From Mycolicibacterium iranicum (GTDB lineage Bacteria > Actinomycetota > Actinomycetes > Mycobacteriales > Mycobacteriaceae), in the NCBI RefSeq assembly GCF_014190915.1, contig NZ_JACHVU010000005.1, positions 1 through 64,000 on the forward strand: DNA of 64,000 nucleotides, written 5' to 3'. Positions 16,809-26,892 of the stretch are shown one piece after another. Position 1 is the first letter of the stretch, and every line of letters begins with the position of its first letter. A program made the position numbers and the translations under genes. A model generated the notes under the pieces. The model was not told the DNA's origin and did no database searches. It worked only from the letters and a program-made list of their open reading frames with translations.

Positions 16809-19400
16809 CTAGCCGGCGGCTTTGAGGCGGATCCGCCACCGCACGAGGGCGAGGTAGGCGATGCTGATCAGCGCCAGCATTCCCATGTCGAAAAGCCACG
16901 TGCCCGCATTGTGTTCCCAGTGGCGGTCCTGCGGCGTCAGCGGACCCGGCACCAACCGGATCAGGTCGACGGTCGATGCCGACGCGGCGAATCCCCAACG
17001 GGCGGGGGTGAACCAGGACATCTGATCCAGCACGAGGCGGTCGGTCACCGGGATCATGCCGCCGGAGAACACCAGCTGGCTCATGATCGCGACCACGAGC
17101 AGCGGCATGATCTGCTCGGCAGACTTGGCCAGCGCCGACAGGGCGAGCCCGACCATCGCGGCGGCCACACACGTCACGGCGATGTCGACGAACAGCTCGA
17201 TGCTGCGGTTGCCGATCACCGAACCGCTCTCGACAGCCCCTGGGCCGAAACCCTTGCCGATGATCGCGATCGTCGTGACGATCGCGGCCTGCACGATCGC
17301 GAACGCGGTGAACACCACGACCTTGGCCATCAGATAGGCCGACGTGGACAGGCCGACAGCCTGCTCGCGACGGAAGATCGCCCGCTCGCCGATCAATGCG
17401 CGGATCGTCAGCGCGGTGCCCATGAAGATCGCGCCGACATTGAGCATGACCAGGATCTGGCCCGGTTCGTTGGGCGCCTCGCCGCCCTCCATCGCGGTCT
17501 TGGGCACGCCGAAGCCGACGTCACCGGGAACCGACAGCGACAGCACGCCCATGATGAACGGCAGCAGCATGAGGAACGCGAAGTAGCCGCGGTCGGAGAC
17601 CACCAGCCGGATCTGGCGCCGGGCGATGGTGGAGAGCTGCCGGCGCAGGCTCGTGCGGGTCGGGTTGCCGAGCTCCGAGGGCGTCAGCGCGGGTGGCTGG
17701 GGCGGTGGCGGCCCGTGCTGGGCCAGGTAGCGCTGCGCGGCCGCGTCGGGGTCCCCGGCCACGGAGCTGAAGATGTCGGCCCAGTTCGTGGTCCCCATCG
17801 ACGCGCCGATCTGGCTCGGGGGACCGTAGAAGGCCGTCTTGCCGCCGGGGGCCAGCAGCAGCACCTGATCGCACACGTCGAGGTAGGTCAGCGAGTGGGT
17901 GACGACGAGGACGACGCGGCCCGCGTCGGCCAGTTGGCGCAGCATCGTCATGACCTGACGATCCAGCGCCGGGTCCAGCCCGGAGGTCGGCTCGTCGAGG
18001 ATCAGCAGCGACGGGCCGGTCAGCAGTTCCAGCGCGACGGAGGCGCGCTTGCGCTGACCGCCGGAGAGCTTGTCGACGCGGGTGTCGAGATGCTTGGTCA
18101 TCTCCAGCTCTTCGAGCACTTCGTTGACGACCTGTTCGCGGTCGGCCTTGGTCGTGTCGGGCGGCAACCGCAGCTCGGCGGCGTACATCAGCGCCTGGCG
18201 CACCGTGAGCTGGCCGTGCACCACATCGTCCTGCGGCACCATGCCGATCCGGGAGCGCAGCGAGGCGTACTCGGCGTGCACGTCGTGCCCCTCGAACGAC
18301 ACCTGACCCGTGGTCGGGTGGGTGTAGCCGGCGACCAGCCGCGCGAAGGTGGACTTGCCGGCACCCGACGGCCCGATCACCGCGGTCAGTGTTCCCGGCC
18401 GTGCGGACATCGAGATGTTGTCCAGCAGGGTCTTGTTGTTCTCGATGGTCCACGTGACGCCGTGGACGTCGAGGCCGCCGGTGGCCGTCGCGGCGGCGGT
18501 CTCGGTGCGCCGGACCAGTGTGCCGTCGCGGAACAGCAGGTCGACGTTGCCGATCGTGACGGTGTCGCCCTCGGAGAGGAACGCGCTGTCGACCCGGGAA
18601 CCGTTGACGAACGTGCCGTTGATGCTGCGGTTGTCGCGGATCTCGGTCCCCGAGGGTCCCTGGATCAGCGTGGCGTGGTGGCGCGAGGCCAGCACGTCGG
18701 GGATGACGATGTCGTTGTCGCTCGAGCGGCCGATCTTGATCGAACCGGGCGGCACGTCCGCAGGCCTGCCCGGACGCAGGATCTTCAGCATGCTCGTGGC
18801 GATGTTGCCGTCGCCGCCGGAGCGCGGTGCCGCGGCGGGCCCCATGACCGTAACGGGGTCCATCGCCGGTGCCGAGATCGGCTGCGCCGGGGCGGGCCGC
18901 GACTGCGCGGTGGCGTGCGGCTGCGGCGCCGACGTGGGCGGCCGCTGGTAGGGGCCGCTCATGGACCCCGGTTGCGGGCGAGGTGCCGGCGGGCGGCCGG
19001 TCGGGGGCGGCTGTTGCGCGGGCCAGGTGGCGCTGGGGCGGTGCGCGACCGGCATGGCGGTCGTGGGCGGCGGGGTGCCGGCCGTGCCCTGGTGGCGACC
19101 CACCTCGAAGGTCAGCAGCGGACCGTCGGGGTTGCCGACGTGGATCTGGCCACCGTCGGAGATGTCCGCGGCGGGCACGCGCCTGCCGTTGGCGTACATG
19201 CCGTTGAGGCTGCCGTTGTCGATCGCTATCCACCGGCCCTGATCGAAGCGCAGCACCAGGTGGGCGCGCGAGATCAACGGGTGGGCGATCCGGACGTCGG
19301 CACGCAGGTCCCGGCCGACGACAACGTCGTTGCCGGCCGCGAAGGTTCGTGTGGATCCGTCGTACCGAACGGTCAGAGCAGGGGATCCTGGGCGGCTCAC
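16809..19400 (-). CDS. FHA-FHA-ABC transporter (Rv1747-like exporter)
   Basis: An 863-residue fusion, nearly the length of M. tuberculosis Rv1747. FHA1 (about 26-90, VGRDLRADVRI with ISRAHL) and FHA2 (about 225-290, IGRSSDNDIVI with ASRHHATL) bind phosphothreonine. A linker rich in Pro, Ala and Gln separates them. The nucleotide-binding domain has Walker A (GPSGAGKST), signature LSGGQRKRAS and Walker B LLILDEPTSG. An ABC2-type membrane part with six segments ends the protein. Rv1747 is linked to export of phosphatidylinositol mannosides and is switched by kinase PknF; no kinase gene is adjacent here. GTG start. Confidence 0.9.
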   Translation of the reverse strand: MSRPGSPALTVRYDGSTRTFAAGNDVVVGRDLRADVRIAHPLISRAHLVLRFDQGRWIAIDNGSLNGMYANGRRVPAADISDGGQIHVGNPDGPLLTFEVGRHQGTAGTPPPTTAMPVAHRPSATWPAQQPPPTGRPPAPRPQPGSMSGPYQRPPTSAPQPHATAQSRPAPAQPISAPAMDPVTVMGPAAAPRSGGDGNIATSMLKILRPGRPADVPPGSIKIGRSSDNDIVIPDVLASRHHATLIQGPSGTEIRDNRSINGTFVNGSRVDSAFLSEGDTVTIGNVDLLFRDGTLVRRTETAAATATGGLDVHGVTWTIENNKTLLDNISMSARPGTLTAVIGPSGAGKSTFARLVAGYTHPTTGQVSFEGHDVHAEYASLRSRIGMVPQDDVVHGQLTVRQALMYAAELRLPPDTTKADREQVVNEVLEELEMTKHLDTRVDKLSGGQRKRASVALELLTGPSLLILDEPTSGLDPALDRQVMTMLRQLADAGRVVLVVTHSLTYLDVCDQVLLLAPGGKTAFYGPPSQIGASMGTTNWADIFSSVAGDPDAAAQRYLAQHGPPPPQPPALTPSELGNPTRTSLRRQLSTIARRQIRLVVSDRGYFAFLMLLPFIMGVLSLSVPGDVGFGVPKTAMEGGEAPNEPGQILVMLNVGAIFMGTALTIRALIGERAIFRREQAVGLSTSAYLMAKVVVFTAFAIVQAAIVTTIAIIGKGFGPGAVESGSVIGNRSIELFVDIAVTCVAAAMVGLALSALAKSAEQIMPLLVVAIMSQLVFSGGMIPVTDRLVLDQMSWFTPARWGFAASASTVDLIRLVPGPLTPQDRHWEHNAGTWLFDMGMLALISIAYLALVRWRIRLKAAG

Positions 19401-19454
19401 AGGGCCGCTCCGGCGGCGACTTTAAACATCGCGACCAACTGTATCGGTAGGTGC

Positions 19455-19853
19455 CTAGGCCGGGATGTGCCACCTGACGGTGTCGGTGATCTGTTGCAGC
19501 GCCGTTATCTGCCCGTTCTCCACGGTGATCACGTGAGCGAACGCCGCGTCGACGCGTTCCGGCGCATCCCGGGCCCGACCGCGGTAGTTGCCAAGCACGA
19601 CCATGCGGCCGCCGTCGGCGTCGGCCCCCAGGTACTCGCCGGGTACGACGTCGACGTCGTAGGCCGCGGCGATGCGCCCCCACACGCCGGTGATCATCGC
19701 GACACGCCCGTGGTGTTCGCCACCTACGCCGTGGGGCATGCCTGCGCTGACCGTTCCTTCGAAATCGTCTGTGAGCAATGCGGATAACGCGTCGACGTCG
19801 CTCTCGGACAGCGCGCGGTAGAAGCGCTGCACGACATCCCGGACGGTATGCAT
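19455..19853 (-). CDS. NTF2/SnoaL-like small protein
   Basis: A 132-residue cone-shaped alpha+beta fold protein (VQRFYRALSESDVDALSALL near residue 8, closing strands ITVENGQITALQQITDT). Such proteins are small hydrolase or isomerase-like enzymes, or ligand binders; no catalytic role can be assigned. GAGAGGAG precedes the ATG. It shares a 48-base promoter region with the divergent TetR gene and is the likely target of that regulator. Confidence 0.8.
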   Translation of the reverse strand: MHTVRDVVQRFYRALSESDVDALSALLTDDFEGTVSAGMPHGVGGEHHGRVAMITGVWGRIAAAYDVDVVPGEYLGADADGGRMVVLGNYRGRARDAPERVDAAFAHVITVENGQITALQQITDTVRWHIPA

Positions 19854-19861
19854 GGCGTCTC

Positions 19862-19895
19862 CTCTCTTATTGGAGAGTAACCTCTATTTTAAGGT
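19862..19895. promoter_or_regulatory. Two inverted repeats between NTF2-like and TetR genes
   Basis: CTCTC-6-GAGAG (19862-19877) and ACCT-8-AGGT (19880-19895) occupy nearly the whole A+T-rich gap between divergent genes. They are good candidates for binding sites of the TetR protein encoded at 19902. The first repeat overlaps the ribosome site of the minus-strand gene. Confidence 0.5.
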
Positions 19896-19901
19896 GGAGC
19901 A

Positions 19902-20465
19902 ATGCCGCGGCCCGCCAGATACACCGTCGATGTCCTGCTCGACGCCGCGGCGGAACTGCTGGCCGCCGAAGGGCCTGCGGCAGTGACGATGTCGGCGGTG
20001 GCCCGCAGCACCGGCGCGCCGAGCGGCTCGGTCTACCACCGGTTCCCGACCAGGGCGGCGCTGTGCGGCGAGCTGTGGGTGCGCACCGAGGAGCGCTTCC
20101 AGGAGCATCTGCTCGGCGCGTTGTCGGGCGACGGCGATCCGCAGCAGCGGTGCGTCGCCGGTGCGCTGTGCATCCTGCAGTGGTGCCGGGACCATCCGGT
20201 CGAAGCGCAGGTGTTGCTCGCAGGGCCGAACGAGCTCGGCATCGGGGACTGGCCCGAGGCTGTCTCCGCGCGCCGGAAGCGGTTGCAGCGCAAGTTGCGC
20301 AAGATCCTCGCCGAGATCCCGGCTGACGGCGGCCGGGTCAGCGCCGCGGTCATGGACGTGCCCGCGGCGATCGTGCGGCGCCACCTGAGGGCGCGTCAGG
20401 CCATCCCGGCCGGCGCCGACGACATCGTCGCGGTGTGCGCGAGGGCGCTCATACCCCCGAACTGA
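19902..20465 (+). CDS. TetR-family transcriptional regulator
   Basis: A 187-residue regulator with HTH at about residues 25-50 (VTMSAVARSTGAPSGSVYHR). The GSVYHRFPTRAALCGELW recognition-helix end is typical. It is divergent from the NTF2-like gene, with paired inverted repeats in between. Its 3' end overlaps the converging OYE gene by 17 bases. Ligand unknown. Confidence 0.85.
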   Translation: MPRPARYTVDVLLDAAAELLAAEGPAAVTMSAVARSTGAPSGSVYHRFPTRAALCGELWVRTEERFQEHLLGALSGDGDPQQRCVAGALCILQWCRDHPVEAQVLLAGPNELGIGDWPEAVSARRKRLQRKLRKILAEIPADGGRVSAAVMDVPAAIVRRHLRARQAIPAGADDIVAVCARALIPPN

Positions 20466-21666
20466 CCTGCCGGTCCGGCGACCCGGTCACGACGCAGTGC
20501 GTGTGGCTGTAGATGGTGGCCATGCACTGGTTGCAATGGGTGCACACCGACCGCACCGACCGCTGCGCGCCGTCGGCGTGGATGCGGTTGATCAGGTCGG
20601 GCTCGGCGAGCAGTGCCCGGCCCATCGCGACGAAGTCGAAACCCTCGGCCATGGCGAGATCCATCGTCTCGCGGTTCGTGATCCCGCCGAGCAGGATCAG
20701 CGGCATGCTCAGTTCGGCGCGGAACAGGCGGGCGTCACGCAGCAGATAGGCCTCGTGGTAGGGATATTCGCGCAGGAATTTCTTGCCGGTCATCCGGATG
20801 CCCCACCTCAGGGGCGGCGTGAACGCGCCGGCGAACTCCTTCACGGGAGCATCGCCGCGGAACAGGTACATCGGATTGACCAGCGAGCTGCCCGCGGTCA
20901 GCTCGATCGCGTCGAGGCCGCCGTCCTCTTCCAGCCACTTCGCCGTCTGCAGGGACTCCTCGGTGGAGATGCCGCCGCGCACCCCGTCGGCCATGTTGAG
21001 TTTGGCGGTCACCGCGATCGGCGTGCCGGCCTTCTCGACGGCCCGCCGCACCGCGAGCACCGTCGCGCGAGCCACCTTCGCACGGTTGGCCAGGGATCCG
21101 CCGAACTCGTCGGTGCGGCGGTTGATCAGCGGCGAGAGGAACGAGCTCGCGAAGTAGTTGTGGCCCAGATGCACTTCGACGGCGTCGAAGCCGGCGTCGA
21201 TGGCCATCCGGGCGGCGTCGGCGTGCGCCGCGACGATGTCGTCGATGTCGTCGCGGGTGGCGTGCTTGGCGAAGCGCATCGACATCGGGTTGAAGAACCG
21301 GACCGGGGCCAGTGCCGTCGCCCTGTTGGTGCGGGCGTTGGCGACCGGCCCGGCGTGGCCGATCTGCGCGCTGATCGCCGCCCCCTCGGCGTGGATCGCG
21401 TCGGTGAGCCTGCGCAGCCCCGGCATGGCCTCGGTGCGCCAGTAAATCTGCTTGCCCTCGGTGCGCCCACCCGGCGAGACGGCCAGATAGGCCACCGTCG
21501 TCATACCGACACCGCCGGCGGCGGGAAGCCGGTGATAGGTGATCAGATCGTCGGTGACCAGCGCTTCCGGTGTCGCGGCCTCGAACGTCGCGGCCTTGAT
21601 GATGCGATTGCGCAGTGAGATCGGGCCGAGCGTGGCGGCAGTGAACACATCGCGAGGGGCTGTCAT
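20449..21666 (-). CDS. Old-yellow-enzyme family NADH:flavin oxidoreductase
   Basis: A 405-residue single TIM-barrel protein with FMN-site segments ([11 protein letters not shown] near residue 24, [11 protein letters not shown], and [20 protein letters not shown]). It resembles M. tuberculosis Rv3359. The tail has cysteines spaced C-x2-C-x2-C-x9-C (CTHCNQCM and THC), like the iron-sulfur region of 2,4-dienoyl-CoA reductases but without their FAD/NAD domain. It probably reduces an enone or enoyl thioester. A paralogue lies at 50998-52200. It is divergent from folD with 26 bases between starts. Confidence 0.85.
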   Translation of the reverse strand: MTAPRDVFTAATLGPISLRNRIIKAATFEAATPEALVTDDLITYHRLPAAGGVGMTTVAYLAVSPGGRTEGKQIYWRTEAMPGLRRLTDAIHAEGAAISAQIGHAGPVANARTNRATALAPVRFFNPMSMRFAKHATRDDIDDIVAAHADAARMAIDAGFDAVEVHLGHNYFASSFLSPLINRRTDEFGGSLANRAKVARATVLAVRRAVEKAGTPIAVTAKLNMADGVRGGISTEESLQTAKWLEEDGGLDAIELTAGSSLVNPMYLFRGDAPVKEFAGAFTPPLRWGIRMTGKKFLREYPYHEAYLLRDARLFRAELSMPLILLGGITNRETMDLAMAEGFDFVAMGRALLAEPDLINRIHADGAQRSVRSVCTHCNQCMATIYSHTHCVVTGSPDRQVSSGV

Positions 21667-21692
21667 GTGGGGAGCCTGTCACAATGATCGCC

Positions 21693-22610
21693 GTGGGTGC
21701 GATCACTTTGGACGGCAAGGCCACGCGCGACGAGATCTTCGTCGACCTCACCGAGCGGGTCGCGGCTCTGACCGCGGCGGGCCGGACACCGGGACTGGGC
21801 ACGGTGCTGGTCGGCGACGACCCCGGATCTCAGGCGTACGTGCGGGGTAAGCACTCCGACTGCGCGAAGGTAGGGATCAACTCGATCCGGCGCGACCTGC
21901 CCGCCGACATCAGCCAGGCCACGCTCGACGAGACCATCGACGAGCTGAACGCCAACCCGGAGTGCACCGGCTACATCGTGCAGCTGCCGCTGCCCAGACA
22001 CCTCAACGAGAACGCGGCACTGGAGCGGATCGACCCGGCCAAGGACGCCGACGGGCTGCACCCGACCAACCTGGGCCGCCTCGTGCTCAACGAGCCGGCG
22101 CCGTTGCCGTGCACGCCCCGCGGCATCGTGCACCTGCTGCGCCGCTTCGAGGTCGAGATCGCCGGCGCGCACGTCGTGGTCATCGGGCGCGGGGTCACCG
22201 TCGGGCGCCCGCTGGGGCTGCTGCTGACCCGCCGGTCGGAGAACGCCACGGTCACGCTGTGCCACACCGCAACCCGGCACCTGCCCGAGATCACCCGCGA
22301 GGCGGACATCATCATCGCCGCGGCGGGGGTCTCGCACATGGTCACCGCCGACATGGTGCGTCCCGGCGCGGCGGTCGTCGATGTGGGCGTGAGCCGCGAT
22401 GACGCGGGCAAGCTCGTGGGCGACGTCCATCCCGGGGTGTGGGAGGTGGCCGGGCACGTGTCACCCAATCCCGGTGGCGTCGGACCGCTGACGCGGGCGT
22501 TCCTGCTGACCAATGTCGTCGAACGGGCCGAAGCTTCCGGCGATGGGCGCCCGCGCGAAGAGCCAAGGGCCGGCGATGAGCCTTGCGCGAAGAGCCAAGG
22601 GCCTGAGTGA
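21693..22610 (+). CDS. folD: Methylenetetrahydrofolate dehydrogenase/cyclohydrolase
   Basis: A 305-residue bifunctional enzyme making 10-formyl-THF from 5,10-methylene-THF. Key segments are [13 protein letters not shown] (catalytic Lys), [19 protein letters not shown] (NADP site) and [13 protein letters not shown] at 21693 is chosen because homologues begin [14 protein letters not shown] and CACAAT at 21680-21685 would make it leaderless; an ATG at 21684 adds three residues. About 24 extra C-terminal residues come from a tandem DNA repeat. It overlaps the next gene (GTGA). Confidence 0.93.
   Translation: MGAITLDGKATRDEIFVDLTERVAALTAAGRTPGLGTVLVGDDPGSQAYVRGKHSDCAKVGINSIRRDLPADISQATLDETIDELNANPECTGYIVQLPLPRHLNENAALERIDPAKDADGLHPTNLGRLVLNEPAPLPCTPRGIVHLLRRFEVEIAGAHVVVIGRGVTVGRPLGLLLTRRSENATVTLCHTATRHLPEITREADIIIAAAGVSHMVTADMVRPGAAVVDVGVSRDDAGKLVGDVHPGVWEVAGHVSPNPGGVGPLTRAFLLTNVVERAEASGDGRPREEPRAGDEPCAKSQGPE
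22539..22603. repeat. Tandem 32/33-bp duplication in the folD 3' end
   Basis: Two adjacent units, 22539-22571 and 22572-22603, both begin GGCGATG and both end with the identical 19-mer GCGCGAAGAGCCAAGGGCC (22553-22571, 22585-22603). They lie after the conserved end of FolD and are translated as Arg/Glu/Ala/Gly-rich tail residues. Confidence 0.9.
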
Positions 22611-22894
22611 CGGAGTTCGCGCGCAAGTTCTTCGGCGGGCAGTGGCCGATCCTGGTGGTCGGCCTCTTCCTGGTCGCGGCGTTCGTCCTGGTGGCCACGG
22701 GCTACTGGCGGCGCGGCGCGCTGGTCATGTCGATCGGTGTCGGAGTCGCCGCGGCGCTGCGACTGGCACTGTCGGAGGACCGCGTGGGGCTGCTGGCGGT
22801 GCGCAGCCGCACCGTGGATTTCGTGACCACCGCGTCGGTCAGCGCCGTGATGCTCTACATCGCGTGGACGATCGATCCGCTGGGCACCAGCTAG
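22607..22894 (+). CDS. DUF3017 small membrane protein
   Basis: A 95-residue protein with three hydrophobic segments (about 11-31, 36-52 and 67-86), the layout of DUF3017 proteins found directly after folD in mycobacteria (Rv3355c). Function unknown. The GTG start overlaps the folD stop, so the two are co-translated. Its stop codon overlaps that of the converging ZIP gene (CTAG). Confidence 0.85.
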   Translation: MTEFARKFFGGQWPILVVGLFLVAAFVLVATGYWRRGALVMSIGVGVAAALRLALSEDRVGLLAVRSRTVDFVTTASVSAVMLYIAWTIDPLGTS

Positions 22895-23643
22895 CCCATC
22901 CGCTCGATCGCGAAGGCCGTCAGGAAACCGATGGCCGTGATGAGACCGGTGAACAGGTGGGCCTCGTCGAACGCCTCGGGCACCATCGTGTCGGCGATCA
23001 TGGCGAGGATCGCGCCCGCGGCGACGGCGGTGATGACCGCGACCACGAACGGCGACGCCCCGGCCAGTAGCACGTAGCCCAGGGTCGCCGACACACCGCT
23101 GATCACGGCGATGCCGATCCAGACGCCGAAGACGTACCGCGCGCTGCGGCCCGCCTGCTTCATCCCGGCTGCGCTCGACAATCCCTCGGGCAGGTTCGAG
23201 ATGAACACGGCGGCCAGCATCGGCAGGCCCACACCCTGACCGCCGATCAGCGTGATGCCGAGGACGACCGACTCCGGTACCCCGTCGAGCAGCGCGCCGA
23301 CGGCGATCGCCGTGCCGCTGCCGCCGGACTGCTCTTCGGTCGGCTGGCGGCCGTGTGAACGTTTGCGGTGGCGGGCACCGTAGCGGGACAGTACGGCGTT
23401 GGCCAGGACGTAGGCGGTGGCGCCGGACACGAAGCCCAGGGCAGTGGCCGGCAGCCCGCCGCTGCGCTCGGCCTCGTCCACCAGGTCGAAGGCCAACGCC
23501 GAGATCAGGACCCCCGCACCGAACGCCATGACGGTGGCGACGATGCGCGGGGGCACGCGAACCGTCCAGGCGATAGCGGCGCCGACCACGAGCGCCCCGC
23601 CCGCGACGAGGCCCCACCATCCGGCTTCCAGCCAGCCCGGCAT
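22891..23643 (-). CDS. ZIP-family metal transporter homologue
   Basis: A 250-residue membrane protein with about eight TM segments and a His/Arg-containing cytoplasmic loop (RYGARHRKRSHGRQP near residue 90), as in ZIP carriers. The two metal-site helices read LDGVPESVVLG and SNLPEGLSS; the His that starts HNxPEG in classical ZIPs is Asp or Ser here, so metal selectivity may differ. ATG at 23643 is chosen; a longer frame to 24054 runs through the methyltransferase gene and is rejected. It follows that gene with two bases between. Confidence 0.82.
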   Translation of the reverse strand: MPGWLEAGWWGLVAGGALVVGAAIAWTVRVPPRIVATVMAFGAGVLISALAFDLVDEAERSGGLPATALGFVSGATAYVLANAVLSRYGARHRKRSHGRQPTEEQSGGSGTAIAVGALLDGVPESVVLGITLIGGQGVGLPMLAAVFISNLPEGLSSAAGMKQAGRSARYVFGVWIGIAVISGVSATLGYVLLAGASPFVVAVITAVAAGAILAMIADTMVPEAFDEAHLFTGLITAIGFLTAFAIERMG

Positions 23644-23645
23644 CG

Positions 23646-24377
23646 CTACGACAGTGTCGCCCGCACGCACACCGTGACGTACGGCAGCGCCAGGCCCGTG
23701 CTGTTGGCCAGCGCGGGGTGGGTGGCCAACAGCTCGCGGACACGGTCGAGCGTGCGGGCCCGGACCTGCTCGGGTGAGGTGATGCAGTACGAGCGTGACG
23801 CCACCAGATCGATCAGGGCCTGGGGCGTCAGGTAGCTCGTCCACTCGACCTGGCGGCGTTCGACGGCGGTGAACGGCGCGGGCAGGGCGACCGACTGGCT
23901 CCACGGATCTACCTCGTGTCCGATGATCGTGCCCAGATCCTTGACCCAGCCCAGTCGTTCGTCGCGGTTGTTCCACACCAGGCCCAGCGACCCGCCGGGC
24001 CGCAGCACCCGGGTGATCTCCTTGACGGCCCGCTCCTCGTCGAACCAGTGCCACGCCTGGGCCACCAGCACCGCATCGACACTGTCGTCGGGCAGCGGGA
24101 TGTCCTCGGCGGTGCCGAGCAGCGCCGGCGTCTCCGGTAGCGACGAGCTGAGCAGTTCGAGCATCTCGGGGATCGGGTCGACGGCGGTCACGTCGAGTCC
24201 CCGCTCCACCAGCCGGGTGGTCAGCTTGCCGGTGCCCGCGCCGAGGTCGAGCACGTCGCGCGCGCCGTCGGGCAGCAGCCAGTTGATGGCCTCCGGGGGA
24301 TAGGACGGGCGACCCCGCTCGTAGGCAGCCGCCTCCGCACCGAACGACAGTGAACGCCGATCAGGGACGTCGGTCAC
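23646..24377 (-). CDS. SAM-dependent methyltransferase (class I)
   Basis: A 243-residue protein with motif [12 protein letters not shown] (near residue 41), the acidic residue of motif II in VDPIPEML, and the motif [18 protein letters not shown]. It is of the type that follows metX in M. tuberculosis (Rv3342). The acceptor is unknown. The GTG start overlaps the metX stop (GTGA), so it is translated with the methionine genes and may share their SAM control. Confidence 0.85.
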   Translation of the reverse strand: MTDVPDRRSLSFGAEAAAYERGRPSYPPEAINWLLPDGARDVLDLGAGTGKLTTRLVERGLDVTAVDPIPEMLELLSSSLPETPALLGTAEDIPLPDDSVDAVLVAQAWHWFDEERAVKEITRVLRPGGSLGLVWNNRDERLGWVKDLGTIIGHEVDPWSQSVALPAPFTAVERRQVEWTSYLTPQALIDLVASRSYCITSPEQVRARTLDRVRELLATHPALANSTGLALPYVTVCVRATLS

Positions 24378-25501
24378 CGGGACGCCAGCTCCAACGTCCG
24401 CCGGATCAGCGCGCCGACCGCGTCGGTCTCGACGAGGAACCCGTCGTGGCCGTACACCGAGTCGACGACGTCCAGACTCTCGCAACCGGGCAGCAGGTCG
24501 GCGATCTCGGCCTGCAGGCGCAGCGGATACAGCCGGTCGGAGGTGATCCCGCCGACCACCGCGGGCACCGGACACCCGCGCAGCGCGGCGGCGATCCCGC
24601 CGCGGCCGCGACCCACGTCGTGGCTCGACAGCGCGTCGGTCAGCGCCACGTAGGTACCGGCGTCGAAGCGGGCCAACAGCTTTCGGCCCTGGTATTCGAG
24701 GTAGCTCTGCACCGAGTAGCGGCCGCCGGTGCACGGGTCCTCGCCGGGCTGCGCGTCGTTGCCGAACCGGTCGTCGAGTTCGGTCTCCCCGCGATAGGTC
24801 AGATGGGCGAAGCGCCGGGCGATCTCGAGCCCGGTGCCGGGGGAGCGGCCGGTGTCGTGATAGTCGCCGCCGCACCAGTTCGGGTCCGCCTTGATGGCCG
24901 CGACCTGTGTGCTCTGCGTGCCGATCTGGTCGGCGGTCGCGCGGGCACCCACGGCGAGCACCAGGGCCGACCGGACGCTGTCGGGATGGGTGACCATCCA
25001 CTCCAGAGCCCGCGCGCCGCCCATGGATCCGCCGATCACCGCGGCGACCTCGGTGATGCCGAGCCGCTCAAGGGCGGCCACATCCGCGGCGACCTGGTCA
25101 CGCACGGTGATCACCGGGAAGCGGGAGCCCCACGTCTTCCCGTCGGGGGCAACCGAACTCGGCCCTGTCGAGCCGCGGCAGCCGCCGAGCACGTTGGTCG
25201 AGATCGCGCACCACCTGTCGGTGTCGATCGGTGCACCCGGCCCCGCGACGCCGTCCCACCATCCCGGGGTGGGATGGTCCGGTCCGGCCGGACCGGTGAT
25301 GTGCGAATCGCCGGTCAGCGCGTGCAGCACCACGACGACGTTGTCCCGTTCGGGCGACAGCTCGCCCCACCGCTGCACGGCGATCACGGCGTCCTCGATC
25401 ACCTCGCCGTTCTCCAGCTTGAGGGTGCCGATCTCGACGATGCCGAGCTCGCCCTCGGGCGGCAGCGCCACGCGATCCTCGAATAAGTCCACGATTGTCA
25501 C
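24374..25501 (-). CDS. metX: Homoserine O-acetyltransferase
   Basis: A 375-residue alpha/beta-hydrolase-fold enzyme that activates homoserine with acetyl-CoA, first step of methionine synthesis. The nucleophile Ser is in [12 protein letters not shown], and the triad Asp/His lie in the last 60 residues (YGHDGFL near the end). It matches Rv3341 (called metA there). The GTG start ([10 protein letters not shown]) agrees with the known N-terminus. It lies 11 bases after metZ in one operon. Confidence 0.94.
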   Translation of the reverse strand: MTIVDLFEDRVALPPEGELGIVEIGTLKLENGEVIEDAVIAVQRWGELSPERDNVVVVLHALTGDSHITGPAGPDHPTPGWWDGVAGPGAPIDTDRWCAISTNVLGGCRGSTGPSSVAPDGKTWGSRFPVITVRDQVAADVAALERLGITEVAAVIGGSMGGARALEWMVTHPDSVRSALVLAVGARATADQIGTQSTQVAAIKADPNWCGGDYHDTGRSPGTGLEIARRFAHLTYRGETELDDRFGNDAQPGEDPCTGGRYSVQSYLEYQGRKLLARFDAGTYVALTDALSSHDVGRGRGGIAAALRGCPVPAVVGGITSDRLYPLRLQAEIADLLPGCESLDVVDSVYGHDGFLVETDAVGALIRRTLELASR

Positions 25502-25512
25502 GTCACAGATCC

Positions 25513-26847
25513 CTAGAACGACGCGACCGCGTTCGGGTCGGTCTTGGCGGCGAACGGCTTGGCGGCCGCGAATCCCCGCTCCAGGTCGGCGAGGATGTCG
25601 TCGATGCCCTCGATGCCGACGGCGAGCCGTACCAGGCCGGGCGTCACGCCGGTGGCGAGCTGCTCCTCGGGGGAGAGCTGCTGGTGTGTCGTGGAGGCCG
25701 GGTGGATCACCAGCGACCGGACGTCGCCGATGTTGGCCACATGGCTGTGCAGGCTCAGCGCGTTGACGAACGCCTTGCCCGCCTCGATGCCGCCGGCGAG
25801 CTCGAACGCCAGGACCGCACCGGTTCCCTTGGGCGCGAGCTTCTTTGCGAGGTCGTGCCACGGTGACGACGCGAGCCCGGCGTAGTTGACCGAGACCACG
25901 TCCGGTTGTGCCTCCAGGAATTCGGCGACGCGCTGGGCGTTCTCGACGTGGCGTTCGATGCGCAGGCTCAGCGTCTCGAGGCCCTGTGCGATGAGGAACG
26001 CGTTGAACGGGGCGGCGGCCGATCCGAGGTCGCGCAGCAGCTGCACGCGCGCCTTGAGCGCATAGGCCGGCGGTCCGAGCTCGGCGAACACCACGCCGTG
26101 ATAGCTGGGGTCGGGCTCGGTGAAGCCGGGGAACCGACCGTTCGTCCAGTCGAAGGTGCCGCCGTCGACGATCACGCCGGCGATCGCCGAACCGTGGCCG
26201 CCCAGGTATTTGGTGGCCGAGTGCACGACGATGTCGGCGCCGTGGCTCAGCGGCTGGATCAGGTAGGGCGTGGCGATGGTGTTGTCGACGATCAGCGGCA
26301 CGCCGATCTCGTGGGCCACCCCGGCCACCCCGGGGATGTCGAGCACGTCGATCTGCGGGTTGGAGATGGTCTCGCCGAAGAACGCCTTGGTGTTCGGGCG
26401 TGCGGCGGCGCGCCAGGACTGCAGGTCGTCGGGGTTCTCCACGAACGTGACCTCGATACCCAGCTTGGGCAGCGTGTAGTGGAAGAGGTTGTAGGTGCCG
26501 CCGTAGAGCCGCGGGCTGGACACGATGTGGTCGCCGTTGTGGGCGAGGTTGAGGATCGCGATGGTCTCGGCAGCCTGTCCGGATGCCAGGAACAGCGCGG
26601 CGACACCGCCTTCCAGCGCGGCGATGCGCTGCTCGACGACGTCCTGCGTCGGGTTCATGATCCGGGTGTAGATGTTGCCGGTCTCGGCCAGGCCGAACAG
26701 TGCCGCGGCGTGCTCGGTGCTGTTGAACGTGTAGCTGGTGGTCTGATAGATCGGCAGCGCCCGCGCGTTGGTGGCGATGTCGGGGGTCTGCCCTGCGTGG
26801 ACCTGTTTGGTCTCGAACGCCCAGGAAGCGGTATCGGGTTCGGTCAT
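25513..26847 (-). CDS. metZ: O-acyl-homoserine sulfhydrylase
   Basis: A 444-residue PLP enzyme of the Cys/Met-metabolism family. The PLP Lys is in [11 protein letters not shown] (near residue 210) and the phosphate site in SGQAAETIA. It converts O-acetylhomoserine plus sulfide to homocysteine, the substrate being made by MetX next door. It corresponds to Rv3340 (annotated metC; metY is an equal alternative name). ATG at 26847 is chosen because GAGGAG precedes it; a frame upstream to 26883 reads through the leader hairpin. A SAM-IV riboswitch lies in its leader. Confidence 0.92.
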   Translation of the reverse strand: MTEPDTASWAFETKQVHAGQTPDIATNARALPIYQTTSYTFNSTEHAAALFGLAETGNIYTRIMNPTQDVVEQRIAALEGGVAALFLASGQAAETIAILNLAHNGDHIVSSPRLYGGTYNLFHYTLPKLGIEVTFVENPDDLQSWRAAARPNTKAFFGETISNPQIDVLDIPGVAGVAHEIGVPLIVDNTIATPYLIQPLSHGADIVVHSATKYLGGHGSAIAGVIVDGGTFDWTNGRFPGFTEPDPSYHGVVFAELGPPAYALKARVQLLRDLGSAAAPFNAFLIAQGLETLSLRIERHVENAQRVAEFLEAQPDVVSVNYAGLASSPWHDLAKKLAPKGTGAVLAFELAGGIEAGKAFVNALSLHSHVANIGDVRSLVIHPASTTHQQLSPEEQLATGVTPGLVRLAVGIEGIDDILADLERGFAAAKPFAAKTDPNAVASF

Positions 26848-26862
26848 CGATGCACTCCTCAT

Positions 26863-26881
26863 GAAACGGGGGGCCCGTTTC
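26863..26881 (-). promoter_or_regulatory. Hairpin abutting the metZ ribosome site
   Basis: GAAACGGG and CCCGTTTC form a perfect 8-bp stem with a three-base loop between the riboswitch and the GAGGAG ribosome site. There is no T-run, so it is more likely part of the expression platform that hides or frees the ribosome site than a terminator. Confidence 0.65.
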
Positions 26882-26892
26882 ACGGCGGACCC

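Noticed and set aside
16764..19787. 1007-codon plus-strand frame opposite the FHA-ABC gene
   Set aside because: It is an antisense shadow of high-GC coding DNA; the composition is Arg/Gly/His/Asp-rich and lacks domain motifs.
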